Source: Glandiceps talaboti
Taxonomy: Eukaryota; Hemichordata; Enteropneusta; Spengelidae
Reading direction: 5' to 3'
NCBI RefSeq assembly: GCF_964340395.1
Contig: NC_135556.1
Location: 11,920,910 to 11,984,909 of the forward strand
DNA length: 64,000 nucleotides
Below, piece by piece: positions 12,880 through 23,392 of the stretch. Under the pieces are notes generated by a model that was not told the origin of the DNA, did no database searches, and saw only the letters and a list, made by a program, of their open reading frames with translations. A program made the translations under genes and the position numbers. Within the stretch, counting starts at the first letter, position 1. The number at the start of each line of letters is the position of its first letter.

Positions 12880-14380
12880 TTGTTTTTCCCGCATATGCAT
12901 ACATTACCCATAATCCTTTTAAGTATTCTGCAGATATCTGTGCAATGTGCACTCATGACTCATGAAAATCTGGAATGCACTGATCGAAGCCAATTGTACA
13001 GTTATACTATAAAAACAGGAGTTATGAGTATAATTGAAATAAAACAAGAGAATAAGAGATGAGGGCCCTCAGAATCGTCACGTAGAGTGATATAACAGTT
13101 ACATGGATGCCGGGCATGTACCCATAGGTACGGGCCCGGGGGGGGGGGGGGGGGGGTTCTGCATGCCGAACGTCATTAAGTATTTCCTTTACTTTGGTGC
13201 TCATGATCGTAATTTGGATGATGCCCAAGATATTTGAGGCGTGAATACCTGTTGTTCTTCTAAAGGCTTGTTTATTACTGTGAAGATCACACCCTAACAC
13301 TTAATTGTTCTATAAACGACACATGGACAAGAATACTATTCCCATAGAGGTTAGTCTAGTTAATTCCTGATGGACCGTATTTCGTTCAGCGTTACGTTGT
13401 ACATAACACGGTCAGTCAGAAACTATAGACGACATGGACGACATGGATGCCATATAATATTCCCAATAGTCACTCAATTTTACTTAGCTAGAAATAATGT
13501 CCACAGACTCAAATCTGTCAGCACGTCTCTACTGTGAGTTTGTTGACGCTATTGGCCGGTCAGGTTTGTTAAGAAGCTCCATACACTAGCAATATTTGTG
13601 GCCCAATTTTAAACTATTATTGGAAACGATTGTCATGTCATCTAAATCTGTATTACTATGCATCAAACGCGTAGAAATGTGAAACACGTTTAGTGGTGGC
13701 GGTATGTAGTGCATAATGAAAAGGCGTACTACGAACATTTATTTCAAAATGAGCCCTGTGATATTACAATCTACGTACGTCCTAACCATGTAGTTCATAT
13801 CATAAGCCTGCTTATATACATACATATGTATCGAATACACTAGCTACACGTATAGCGTTTATGTACGTATTGATTGCAAGCACGGTAGATTTGAATATTC
13901 ATTTGTTTACTGCCCGGTTATGGGGGTGAACTCATGAATATATTCTGAACTAAATGCAAATGTATTCAAATCACTTCCGACTCGCAATCTGAACTATTTT
14001 TCAGATCGAGTATAATCCGATTAGACAGGCGCTAATGGGAAAGTACAGAAACGTCCACCTCATCAGCATAAAAGTACAGAATTGAACTCAATCTGAACTA
14101 TAGTACGGAAAGTGTCGTAAACTGTACTATTTTTTCTACTAGTGTAAATTGAGTTAATCTTTGGGACAGGAGTGAAATTGAACAGAAATAAGGGTTGGTG
14201 TGCATGTTCTGGCATCATATAGCCTCATTAACATGTACTGCATTTGCTGGATATAAAACTCTGTAAACTATTGGTTCTGTTGTAGTGCTACACCCACCTA
14301 GTAATGTTCATCTGAAACTTAATATACAGTTACTTGCTATTTTTCTTATCCTACCAATCTGCCCAGTAGATTTTGAGTCT
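12880..14380. other. No gene recognised
   Basis: Holds a G homopolymer at about 13136-13157 and otherwise unassigned AT-rich sequence. No splice-supported open frame seen. Confidence 0.5.
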
Positions 14381-14381
14381 A

Positions 14382-14475
14382 CAATGAAATTCACATGACC
14401 AGCATGAACGGAATAGACACAACTGTGATTTTTAAGATACAATGAAATTCAAATGACCAGTGTGAAAGGAATAGA
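14382..14475. repeat. Two-copy tandem repeat, about 57-bp period
   Basis: ACAATGAAATTCACATGACC..GGAATAGACAC is repeated as ACAATGAAATTCAAATGACC..GGAATAGACAC. The copies differ by a few substitutions. Confidence 0.7.
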
Positions 14476-14487
14476 CACACCAAGAAT

Positions 14488-14934
14488 GATTCTACCTCAC
14501 CATTTCGTAGGTACTACGGATCACGTGAGATAGCGTTTATGTACCAACAAGTCAATGTGTTAGTATTACCGCAAGTCTAAACACTACAATTGTTTAGGCT
14601 CTGTTACAAAATCTGTAAGTTTGCCACTAGAATCCATTTTGAAAACAGCAGGATGGTCTACTGCCTCAACTTTCGGAAAGTTTTACAACAAGCCGCTTAC
14701 TACTAGTACCCAGGCTGATTTTGGAAAGTCTTTATTGCATCATTTTTCTGACGCCCAATAGTTACTCAGTTGTTAACATTCGTACTGTTATGGATGTTCC
14801 TGCCATTTAATGTTTAACATTGAATTCATTGTTATATTTACTGAATACTGGTGCTGTGAATATTTTGTCATGGCCACATTGGCTTTAAACATCTAACGTG
14901 ATCCGTAGTACCTACGGAATGGTGAGGTAGAATT
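14488..14934. mobile_element. Inverted-repeat element A
   Basis: Left arm (14488-14528) starts ATTCTACCTCACCATTTCG and contains GTAGGTACTACGGATCACGT. The right arm (about 14896-14934) is its complement with one or two mismatches. The interior is unrelated AT-rich sequence without an open frame. The inner part of the left arm (CACGTGAGATAGCGTTTATG) also matches the right arm of the adjoining element B in reverse, so the two are relatives. Confidence 0.7.
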
Positions 14935-14935
14935 A

Positions 14936-15226
14936 AAAAATTAAATGAGACTTACCTGGAAGTCGAAATTTGATAGGAATTCTACTGAACCATGGAGTAG
15001 TACGAAGGGATCACGTGCCCACCACAGTTTGGTCAATAAATTGACATATTTAGGAGGCTTAATTCATCCCCCCTTGGTCTATGTGGCCATTTCTTTCAAG
15101 ATTGACTTGTGGCCGGGTACATAAACACTATCTCACGTGATCCCTTCATACAACACTCCATGGTTTGGTAGAATTCCTATCAAATTTCAACTTCCAGGTA
15201 AGTCTCATCTAATTTTTTAATTTTCA
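14936..15226. mobile_element. Inverted-repeat element B, adjoining A
   Basis: Left arm about 14936-15022 and right arm about 15133-15222 are roughly 88 bp each and complementary with scattered mismatches. Key shared blocks are TTAAATGAGACTTACCTGGA, TTTGATAGGAATTCTAC, CCATGG and GGGATCACGTG. It abuts element A at AAAAAATTAAAT. Each arm carries a splice-donor-like CAG|GTAAGTCTCAT pointing outward. Confidence 0.75.
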
Positions 15227-15229
15227 AGA

Positions 15230-16500
15230 TACACTCAATTGATAAGGCCCCTGTAAACAATTACACTCCTTGGAAAGTCTAATTCAAACAATCAATCCCA
15301 AGTGTGCTATCTCAGATGAAATCGGCCGCTACGGTGCATTCTATCTAATAAGACTTCGACATAATGAGGTTATTCAGCATTGGTAATTTAAGCATCTATC
15401 ATAGACTAATTCAGATAGAATGAGTTAGTTAGCGGAGTGTTAAGAAAATGAACTTAGAGCTTGTAAACAGATGTTGATAAATTACAACACTTACTGCTGT
15501 TGACATTCACACAATTTGAATGACGATGCCAACCTGACAGTCAACAACTTAGGCTAAGTACGTAATTTACCTTTCTTCTCATTATTATTCTACAGACTGC
15601 CCTTTTTAATGATTTTCTTCGTAAAAGTTCAATAAAAGTAGTGATTAGTCCTGCTGGTAAACTTGATTTTGTCATTACTCTAATTTGATGACCTATTTAC
15701 CATATAGACTTCAAGTTCAAGGTCAAGTCAAGAGGTATTTAGAACAGAGAGGGATGATCCATTCATATAATTGGTACACACAGGTACAATGGAGCATTTA
15801 GTAATTACAGGGGTGAAGAAAATCATGGCCAGTCTGTTGTATGAAAATGTGAACCTCCCCTAATTCTTTTTCTTCAAATATATGGTCCTGTCCAAGACCA
15901 AATTTGTCAAATGTGACCCCATCCCCCACCCATCCCCCCAATAATAACCCTGTTTCTCATCATAGCACCTGAAAATTGTGGGTCATTCAGTTAATATTTA
16001 AAAAAGGGGAAAAAAGGGGGTGGGGGTAAGTTTTTGATAGATTTCTTTATAGGGTTAATTACACTCACTGATCATGTCCTGTACTTATCCAAATAAAGAC
16101 TTTTATGAAGGTCAAACATATAACCTTGCTGAAAATCTTGTATTTTTTAATTTTTATGATGTTGGTTTCTCGAAGACTAAAAGGGAAGTTATAAAAGTCG
16201 CAAACAATTTCATGGTTGTTGTTTTTTTTATATGGGTGCTACCAGTCAGTTCTTGGTTCTTGGTTTGTTGTTGTTGTTGTTTTATTCTTGTGGGGGGTGG
16301 GGGTGGGGGGTTCGAATTGGTTCCTCGAAAAATGATGGTTATTTGATCCTTGAAAGAAGCTAGTGAAAACTTTTTAACACCTAGCTCTAAATTTCAGTTA
16401 AGCAAAAGTATGTTCAAAATTTGAACTTGATGAATGATTAATCTGCAATAGCTACAAGGCAAACTCACAAATCATGTCAAATACTTTTAATATTATAAAA
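15230..16500. other. Downstream of the WAP-Frizzled gene; no further exon found
   Basis: I looked on the minus strand for a phase-1 exon continuing the gene and found no convincing one. A possible polyadenylation signal (AATAAA on minus) is at about 16277-16282. The plus-strand open frame at 16074-16346 is low complexity (Cys and Gly runs) and is not supported. Confidence 0.4.
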
Positions 16501-16520
16501 ATTAAAAAACAAAAATTTAC

Positions 16521-16937
16521 CTATTGCAGGTGGAAACACACCAATACCAGTGTAGTCTCGACAAAGGTTCTGGTCGTCATCATTGACAGGTATATCAGGG
16601 AACAGCTCACAACCAACTCCATTTGTGAGATCACTCAGAAACTGAACTGCAACGTCTCCACAACCAGTGACAAACCTGTCACAGTTTTGCCGGCATGGCA
16701 TGATGGTGGCTCTTGATCCATGCAAGGAGCACTTGGGAAGATGCCAAGCACAAGCAATGAAGTGGAACTCTTGCAAGCATACATGACTTGTGAAAGTGAT
16801 GTTGTCATGGAAATGGCGAGCTACAGCTGAAGGGTCTTGACCTCTAAAAGTCTGGTTATACGACAAGGCTTTGAGACATTGTGGTACGGTGATGTCAGTG
16901 CAGGCCCTTGAGGATTCTGTGTAGATCAAAGGGACAT
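16521..16937 (-). CDS. Exon encoding a Frizzled-type cysteine-rich domain
   Basis: The exon has an acceptor TATATTTCAG at its start and a donor G|GTAAAT at its end; both boundaries are phase 1. Its 139 codons carry ten cysteines in the Frizzled CRD pattern: C-x7-C (ACTDITVPQC), C-x7-C-x6-C (VCLQEFHFIACAWHLPKC), C-x3-C-x6-C (PCRQNCDRFVTGC), then GCELFPD and NLC. NQT and NIT are potential N-glycosylation sites. Frizzled CRDs are extracellular modules that bind Wnts or other lipidated ligands. No seven-helix region follows, so this looks like a secreted protein rather than a receptor. With the two upstream exons it forms a signal peptide-WAP-Frizzled protein. If the donor is not used, translation stops at 16477 after a low-complexity tail, so this could be the last exon. 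Confidence 0.85.
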
Positions 16938-17635
16938 CTGAAATATACAAAAGTGTCTTACTCTAGTTCCTCCATATGTATGTGATGTATATTAAAATTG
17001 AATACTTTTGATTTCATTTATTTCAGTCATTGCAAGGCTTCTAGAAATGTTTTCAACATATCAGCTACTTTTCATCAATTCAAACAAAACTATAGTACAA
17101 ATATATACAAGTTCATTATGCCCACTTATAATAATATCATTGTTCTACTTTTTGCGAAAATATCATAACTGCTTCCAACATCCATACCGTGCATTTAAAT
17201 ACTCATTTTGTACACATTTCAATAGTTTTCTTAAAATACAGCAAACTATTCCACAGTTGGTATTGCATGATTTTGATTTCCCCTTGATGATGATGATGTG
17301 AAGTAATGCTTTAGGAAAGTCATATAGCGCCACCAGTGGTGGTAAACTTAATTTCTTTTGTCTTTTTCTTCTGATCATGTTGTCATGTTTACCGTCAGAC
17401 ATGATCCAAGTGTTATACATTTTGATTTTTTGGTGGGAGGGTGGGGGTGGGGGGTCGGGGGTGGGGGTTTATTTTGTTGCATATCAAAGGTACCTTCAGT
17501 GTCCATCTCTATCAAAATTTAAAATGTAGATTTAGCATAGACCCAAAAGTCCAAAATCACAGATTGTAAATTACTGAACACTAATACTTCTAAAGTAATA
17601 CTGATCACACTGAGATATTTATATGATGAGCTTAC

Positions 17636-17791
17636 CAGGCTGAGCTACAGGTAGTTGACAATGAAGTCCACAGTCTGTGGTTGGACAACATTTCTTACGA
17701 CCGGGACATTGTGTATCATTTACACAGTTAGCCATGCATGCACCAATACCTATATCACTGCTCATCTCAGGACAAACACCATATTTTTGGT
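17636..17791 (-). CDS. Exon encoding a WAP four-disulfide-core domain
   Basis: Acceptor TTGCAATTTTCAG and donor CCTG|GTAAGC define a 156-bp exon with phase 1 at both ends, the classic symmetrical form for exon shuffling. It encodes about 52 residues with all eight WAP cysteines: C-P-x10-C-x3-C-x5-C-x5-C-C-x4-C-x3-C (GVCPEM..., MANCVNDTQCPGRKKCC, PTTDCGLHC). WAP domains are small extracellular modules, often serine-protease inhibitors. The stretch where an inhibitory loop would sit reads EMSSDIGIGA, with no obvious P1 Arg or Lys, so I would not claim protease inhibition. It splices in frame to the signal-peptide exon (22612-22705) and to the Frizzled exon (16521-16937). Confidence 0.85.
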
Positions 17792-20510
17792 CTGAAAATT
17801 GCAAATTAGGAGCTGATGTTTTTGGCAGAGGTGTAATTTAGTAATTGGATATCGGGATACTAATAGATTTATGAAATAATAGGGAGGCATCTGTGGTATA
17901 CATAACAAGGCCAACAACACAATGGTGGCAATTTGCAGACAGTGAAATTGATACGGTAACCACACAGCAACTCATGGGCACAGATTATGCAGAAACTGGG
18001 TAGAAACCGGGCACATTCCGGAAATAAAATTTGGTAAGGTTAGGTAAAGATAAATACAGAAGCTAGCTAGTCTTAGCAAAAAATATTTTTTTACTGAACT
18101 CTACATCATGTATACTTTATATTTGATGGAGGTATGGTATCACAGAGCCAGGAGACTATCTATTTTCTTTCTTTTTCCCCAAAAAATTCATACTTTCCAA
18201 TAATCTGTTTGTGGAGTTGTGCCACCATGAGTGACATACATCATGTACTAGTATACACATTCACTAACCCCTTCCACTAATGCTACACATTCCAATAATT
18301 GTTTGACAAATACCAAGGAATTTAGTATGTTATGTGGTATTTAGGGCAAACCAAAATTTGGAGATGATCGTTACCTTTATTGTAAGTTACCGGAATTTAT
18401 TTTTCAGATCTGCTGTGAAAACCTTTTTAAAAACATCAGTACTACTATGATCAAATTAATGCTAAACATATTTCTATGAACTGTTACAAAAACATTGTAT
18501 TGAAACCACTGTTTTTGACCACTAATGTCTGGAATGTAGAACTGCATAGTCACACTCATTTGATCTGCTGGTTACCCATTCTAAAAACAAAGTAATTTCA
18601 CCTTACACTGTTGAGGGCAGCATATCATAACCTAGGTCTTTGTAGACACCCAACTGGAGATCTAAATTAATACTTTTAACTTATTTGTCCCCACAGCAAA
18701 GACAAAATTCTGTTGTCAACTTTTGTTTTCAATGAATGTATTATATATAAGATCTTATTTTGTACTGGGTAAGATAGCCAATGAAAACTTTACTAGCATA
18801 ATAAAATGACATCATATTATAAAGATTCCAGAAACACATATCCAAACAAGCCCATGCAATGACTTATCAAATTTGACTTTGTAAGAAGAATTGTATCTTT
18901 TCCTCCAGGTGGTATGGTAGAGTGTCTTTGATTGGACCAATATATCCAAACTAATTGATATGCAAAATGTTTCATACAATGGACCAATCAAAAGTGATCT
19001 TATGAAAAAGAATTGCTTCAGATGGTATGAGAGAAAGGATATGATTGGTTAAATATGTATGGAATGAAAAAGATGGAATGATGAAGAAGCAGAAAAAGTT
19101 GCAGAGGAAAGGATAAAAGAAAACATACAAATATGATACAATTACTTAGGTCAAAGGTCAATACATAGACACACACAAAGAAAAGGGTTAGAACATTGAA
19201 ACATGAACTGATGTTTATATCATGAACAGAAATGAACATATAAAGTGACAGATAATTAAATTGTTCATATTAGTAACATACATATGTATTGGTGATGTAC
19301 AATTGCCTGAGTAATGATGTGATAAAACGAACATTTCATAATCTGGACTGTAAAATACACTCCCGAGTGGTGCTCGGATCGGATTGTTTATGGTACACAT
19401 AAGCATAGACTATCCGAGTGCCATCCACTACTGTATATTGTACAGTCTAGTAACACTATCACGCTCAAATATTTCTCATCATTCAGTCTTTGAAAATACT
19501 TGCTAACTTAGGGTGACTTATCAATATTATTGCCTCAGACCCCCTATGTCAGGAGTATTTCAAAGCTCAATGTTTTAAACATTTATGAGAAAGATAATAT
19601 TACACCAAGTGCAAGCCATGTTTGTGGAATTCTGATAAAAATATTGATGAGTTGAATATTTTGAATTTTATTGTCAGCTCTAGGGACCTGATAACAGAGA
19701 CTTGATTTGTAACAACAGTTCCCTGGAAGGCTTTTGACAACAAAATGTCTTGATATTTTGTAGCAGCATATAAAGACTAATTTGATAACCATATCTTGTT
19801 TTGTTGCAATGGGCTGGAATTAACACCAAAGATGTGTACTTTTCAACACATGTTCAGAGTTAGATAACGCCCATTTTTAAGAATTTGCCTCTTAAACATT
19901 TTCTCAATTCATCAGTTTCACTTCATTTTAAATACTTCCTTTTTCTCGGAGAAATTGACAGACACACTGGAACAGTGGAAACAGTGTTATTAATAATAGC
20001 ATTAAGTATGTTAACTATACCAGAGTTCCCCTGGGGTATATGAAGTTCCTATAACCAGTTAAATGTTTTTTTAAATTAGTAATGGTAATAAATAGGTCAA
20101 TTTTACCCGAGTTGCCCAGAAGGTACTCTACAGGGGTTTGATATCTCCAAAAAAATTTACAGTACAAGCTATGGAACCTATGCAAGGTTTACCAGATTTC
20201 CCAAGCTATTCCTTCTGATTAGTTCACCACCAAAATTCTATGAAATCTGTTTTACCAGATTTCTCTTTGTCATTGTTGCTGAAAGGTGTGTGTGTGGGTG
20301 TGGTGGGTGGGGTTCCTTTCCAAATTAAGGTACAAGATATGGAAATCTGTGCAAGTGTTATGAGATCCCCCCCCCCCCTAGATGTTCCACCACCTTAACA
20401 GAAACAAACCACTGTTACAATAAATGTTAAGCCACAACCAGGGTCAAATAAGCCTTATAGGGAACAGCATGAATTACACCAAATTTTTCAAATTACAATA
20501 AAGTTGGCTT

Positions 20511-20601
<91 letters not shown>

Positions 20602-22066
20602 AATGATAATGGACATAAACATGAAAGTCAATAGTACAATGAAATATGATGAACAGATGTGAAATATAACGACAATAACATGCCATGATGTGTGAAGACA
20701 TAATTGCTACATGAAAATCAATAATCATTTTCCGGCTGAGTGAATTCTAACCAGTACACACCCAAATAGAAGTATTATTCATAAATATTACACAACTAAA
20801 AATCAGACTGTATCTGACCCTGAATATAAAAAATCTGACTCTGAATTATATATTTTTATCATCGTGCACATAAAAAGTAGAGATTATCAAACTGAGACAT
20901 GGATCCGTTTTATTGCAATAGCTAGATTTAATATTCTAGCTGACCTAGTAATTCTTTACCTTTCTTTGGTTCTCAAATTACTCCCCTAGCAGATGGTTTG
21001 ATAATTTACTAAATCCTGATTATCATGTATCCATGTATGACATATTTATATAATAATCCTCAATTTTTTATTTTTTTTGGTTTTGCTGAGGAAAATAAGA
21101 GTGATCCAAAGGTTTTTTCACGAAGAGGCTAAAAACGAGTTTATGACAAAATTATGCCTGGCCAAGGAGATTATTCAGTTTCCAGCTGATTGAAAAAACA
21201 AATATTTGGGAATAATGTAATCATACCTGCAAGCATACTTTATGAATAATTGGGAAGAATGATAGCGACTCTGAACATTTTCACTCATATTTCAAGCAAC
21301 ATGGAACAAATGACGTAGACAAGCGTTGTCATGATTGACCAGGGCATACAATCTCCTGACTATGTTTTCAGTTCATAACTTGCATGTTGTATAATCTATT
21401 GACACTCGTTTACCAATGTAAGCATGTGTCACACAAGTGATAATAGTCCTAATATTTCCTTTGTTCTGCAGTTAATGTAAATAACATATAACAGGCTTGA
21501 TAAAGTAGAAGACCTTTTATATTTCTTAATTTGTCAAATGAATAGATTATTGTGTTTTGACGTCTAGTCTGAAAATGGATTTGTTCTATTTATTTATTTA
21601 TTTATTTTTGTAAATTCTTCATTTTTTTATACAATTATAGATGTTGGAGAGAAATTTCTCTCTCCAATGTCTCTCATACAATCAGCTAAATGTTCTCTAA
21701 GTTTATTGGCTATAGGAAGAATTGCTTCTACTCTTGAAACTCATTTTTCTGTTGTCAATTTTTTTTCCTTTTCTCTTTATACAAGTTGAATACTCATTCT
21801 GTTTATTGGTTAAACAAAGAATAACTTAATTTTCTGTTGTCTTATTTCTGCTTTGCTATTTAATATACATCCAGTTTGATATTCAGTGTTTATTGACTGA
21901 ATAAACTGCGACACCCAATATAATTTTATATTATTTTTCATATGTTCTTATGCAATAAAGATTGAGTACTGAGTATATTAAGTTACAGTATTTGTAACTT
22001 GAGTGAAAAAGCTGATAAACTCAGAATGTGTGACTTTAACTTTTTGCATATAATATTAACACTTAC
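17792..22066 (-). other. Intron of the WAP-Frizzled gene
   Basis: AT-rich intronic sequence. Visible inside it are a (GT)n microsatellite at 20511-20600, and a loosely duplicated block near 18880-18943 and 18995-19050 (GAATTG..TC..AGGTGGTATG, then ATGATTGG-like). No other exon is convincing apart from the 18-bp candidate at 22067. Confidence 0.5.
20511..20600. repeat. (GT)n microsatellite
   Basis: About 85 bp of uninterrupted GT. Confidence 0.95.
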
Positions 22067-22084
22067 CAGACTTACAATGATCAG
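22067..22084 (-). CDS. Possible 18-bp microexon of the WAP-Frizzled gene
   Basis: On the minus strand a strong donor TCTG|GTAAGTG follows 18 bp that begin after TTATACCCAG. Read in phase 1 on both sides it adds ADHCKSG-like residues between the signal-peptide exon (ending KCTKPDE) and the WAP exon (starting DQKYGVC). The frame is preserved whether or not it is included. The donor is good. The acceptor is moderate and the exon very short, so this may be chance. Confidence 0.3.
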
Positions 22085-22196
22085 CTGGGTATAATGTAAG
22101 AAATATCCTACAAAATCTTGAACTCATTGTATTCATGTTCTGTTTTCTAGTTTTAATGAACATTCTCACACGAACCCAATCATTATGTTCATATTC

Positions 22197-22561
22197 AGCA
22201 CTCGAAATTAACAGTAGTCCCGAGTCCACAGACTACCAATTCTTGTCATGAGGCTTAACCATATACTTTGCAGCTGGTAGCCCACTCAGGTTACTACTGA
22301 TTATGTGATGAAGCCCACTCAGGCTAACACTGATTATGTGATGAAGCCCACTCAGGCTAACAATGATTATGCAATGATTTAAAGGATAGAAGATTTACAG
22401 ACATAAAAATATTTCAACAACATACATATTCCCAATAGAGGAACTCTGATGGTTTTCAGTTCAAGAATATAAGACTATTGGTCACCATCCTTGGGCTACC
22501 AATTTCTGAAATTGGCAGCCCACTGGGACTACCATAGAAAAAAAGCTAACTTCGAGCCCTG
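22197..22561. mobile_element. hAT-like MITE with an internal three-copy repeat
   Basis: Left end CAGCACTCGAAATTAACAGT and right end GCTAACTTCGAGCCCTG form imperfect terminal inverted repeats of the CAGGGCTCGAAATTAA type. The subterminal blocks AGTCCC and GGGACT pair further. Inside are three tandem copies of about 34 bp (AGCCCACTCAGGCTAACA..GATTATGTGATGA) at about 22270-22378. No clear 8-bp target duplication remains. A related half-element is at 23868-23945. Confidence 0.6.
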
Positions 22562-22611
22562 ATGTTGTGTACGTTCTAGCTATAAACTGTACATCATAAA
22601 AAATAGGTTAC

Positions 22612-22705
22612 CTTCATCCGGTTTTGTACACTTGGCGACATCAGGAAAACATAACACAACAACTGTCAGGATAACAGCACAGAATGTAAGCTGGTTCATA
22701 TTCAT
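22612..22705 (-). CDS. First coding exon (signal peptide) of the WAP-Frizzled gene
   Basis: The exon starts after a strong acceptor, CCATTATTTACAG, about 12 bp before ATG, so at least one noncoding exon lies upstream. It encodes 31 residues from MNMNQLTFC through a hydrophobic core (AVILTVVVLCF) to DVAKCTKPDE, a typical cleavable signal peptide with a short mature start. The donor GAAG|GTAACC leaves phase 1, which fits the WAP exon at 17791 (G + AC = Asp). The ATG two codons later (MNQ) is an alternative start. The protein is predicted to be secreted; its function is otherwise unknown. Confidence 0.75.
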
Positions 22706-23034
22706 AGAAGGATCTCTCTGTAAATAATGGAAAAGAAAGAATTAAACTTTAGGGCTTTATTTCTGAGGCTGGATGGGAAAGTTGTAACCTTTGTAAATTA
22801 CGTAGTTTCTTGTAAATGAGGTTCAACTGATATGGAATCCATCCATTCCAAAAAAAAACATTAAAACCAAATGAAGGAAAATTTACATAAATTGTGATTG
22901 GTTCAATTTGGGATATTTTACAGTTTCTGTAATGTGAGAGTCGTATATAAAATAATGGTGCAATTTTAACTGGAAAGCAATTTCCTTGAAATAACATTCA
23001 TTAAAATGAAATGTTAAAGTTGAATCCTTGCATA

Positions 23035-23288
23035 TTAGGCCTAAAGAAATAAAATGTTTGGTTCTGGTTACCTGACTCCACCTAGTTTTCCACTGCCGTC
23101 CCTAAACTTTTTTTTACATATTCGATAAAAAAATAATAAAATCGAAAAATTATGTGAAGTCTCACATCAACATAAAAAGACAATATAAAACTGTTCTTCC
23201 AATCTGTAATGGCTGTACATCTGATGGGAAGAAACCAATAACACAGAGACAATATGGAAAACAACGGAAAACATAACTATCTGAACTA
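23035..23288 (-). mobile_element. AGGCCTAA-type MITE, copy 2 (truncated)
   Basis: Starts TTAGGCCTAAAGAAATAAAA and GTTTGGTTCTGGTTACC and contains TTCTTCCAATCTGTAATGG. Its far end is replaced by a (CAGA)n microsatellite at 23290. Confidence 0.75.
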
Positions 23289-23289
23289 G

Positions 23290-23320
23290 ACACTCATAGA
23301 CAGACAGACAGACAGACAGG

Positions 23321-23380
<60 letters not shown>

Positions 23381-23392
23381 AACAAACAGACA
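23290..23392. repeat. (CAGA)n microsatellite
   Basis: About 100 bp of CAGA units with one GGGACAGA interruption and a short (CAAA) part at the end. It lies exactly where the MITE copy is broken. Confidence 0.95.

Noticed and set aside
14058-14068. CTGATGA on the minus strand
   Set aside because: No GAAA follows at hammerhead distance.
22085-22200. Open minus-strand frame upstream of the 22067 donor (reads ...MFIKTRKQNMN...)
   Set aside because: No phase-1 acceptor makes it join the signal-peptide exon, and its 5' side runs into a hAT-like MITE.
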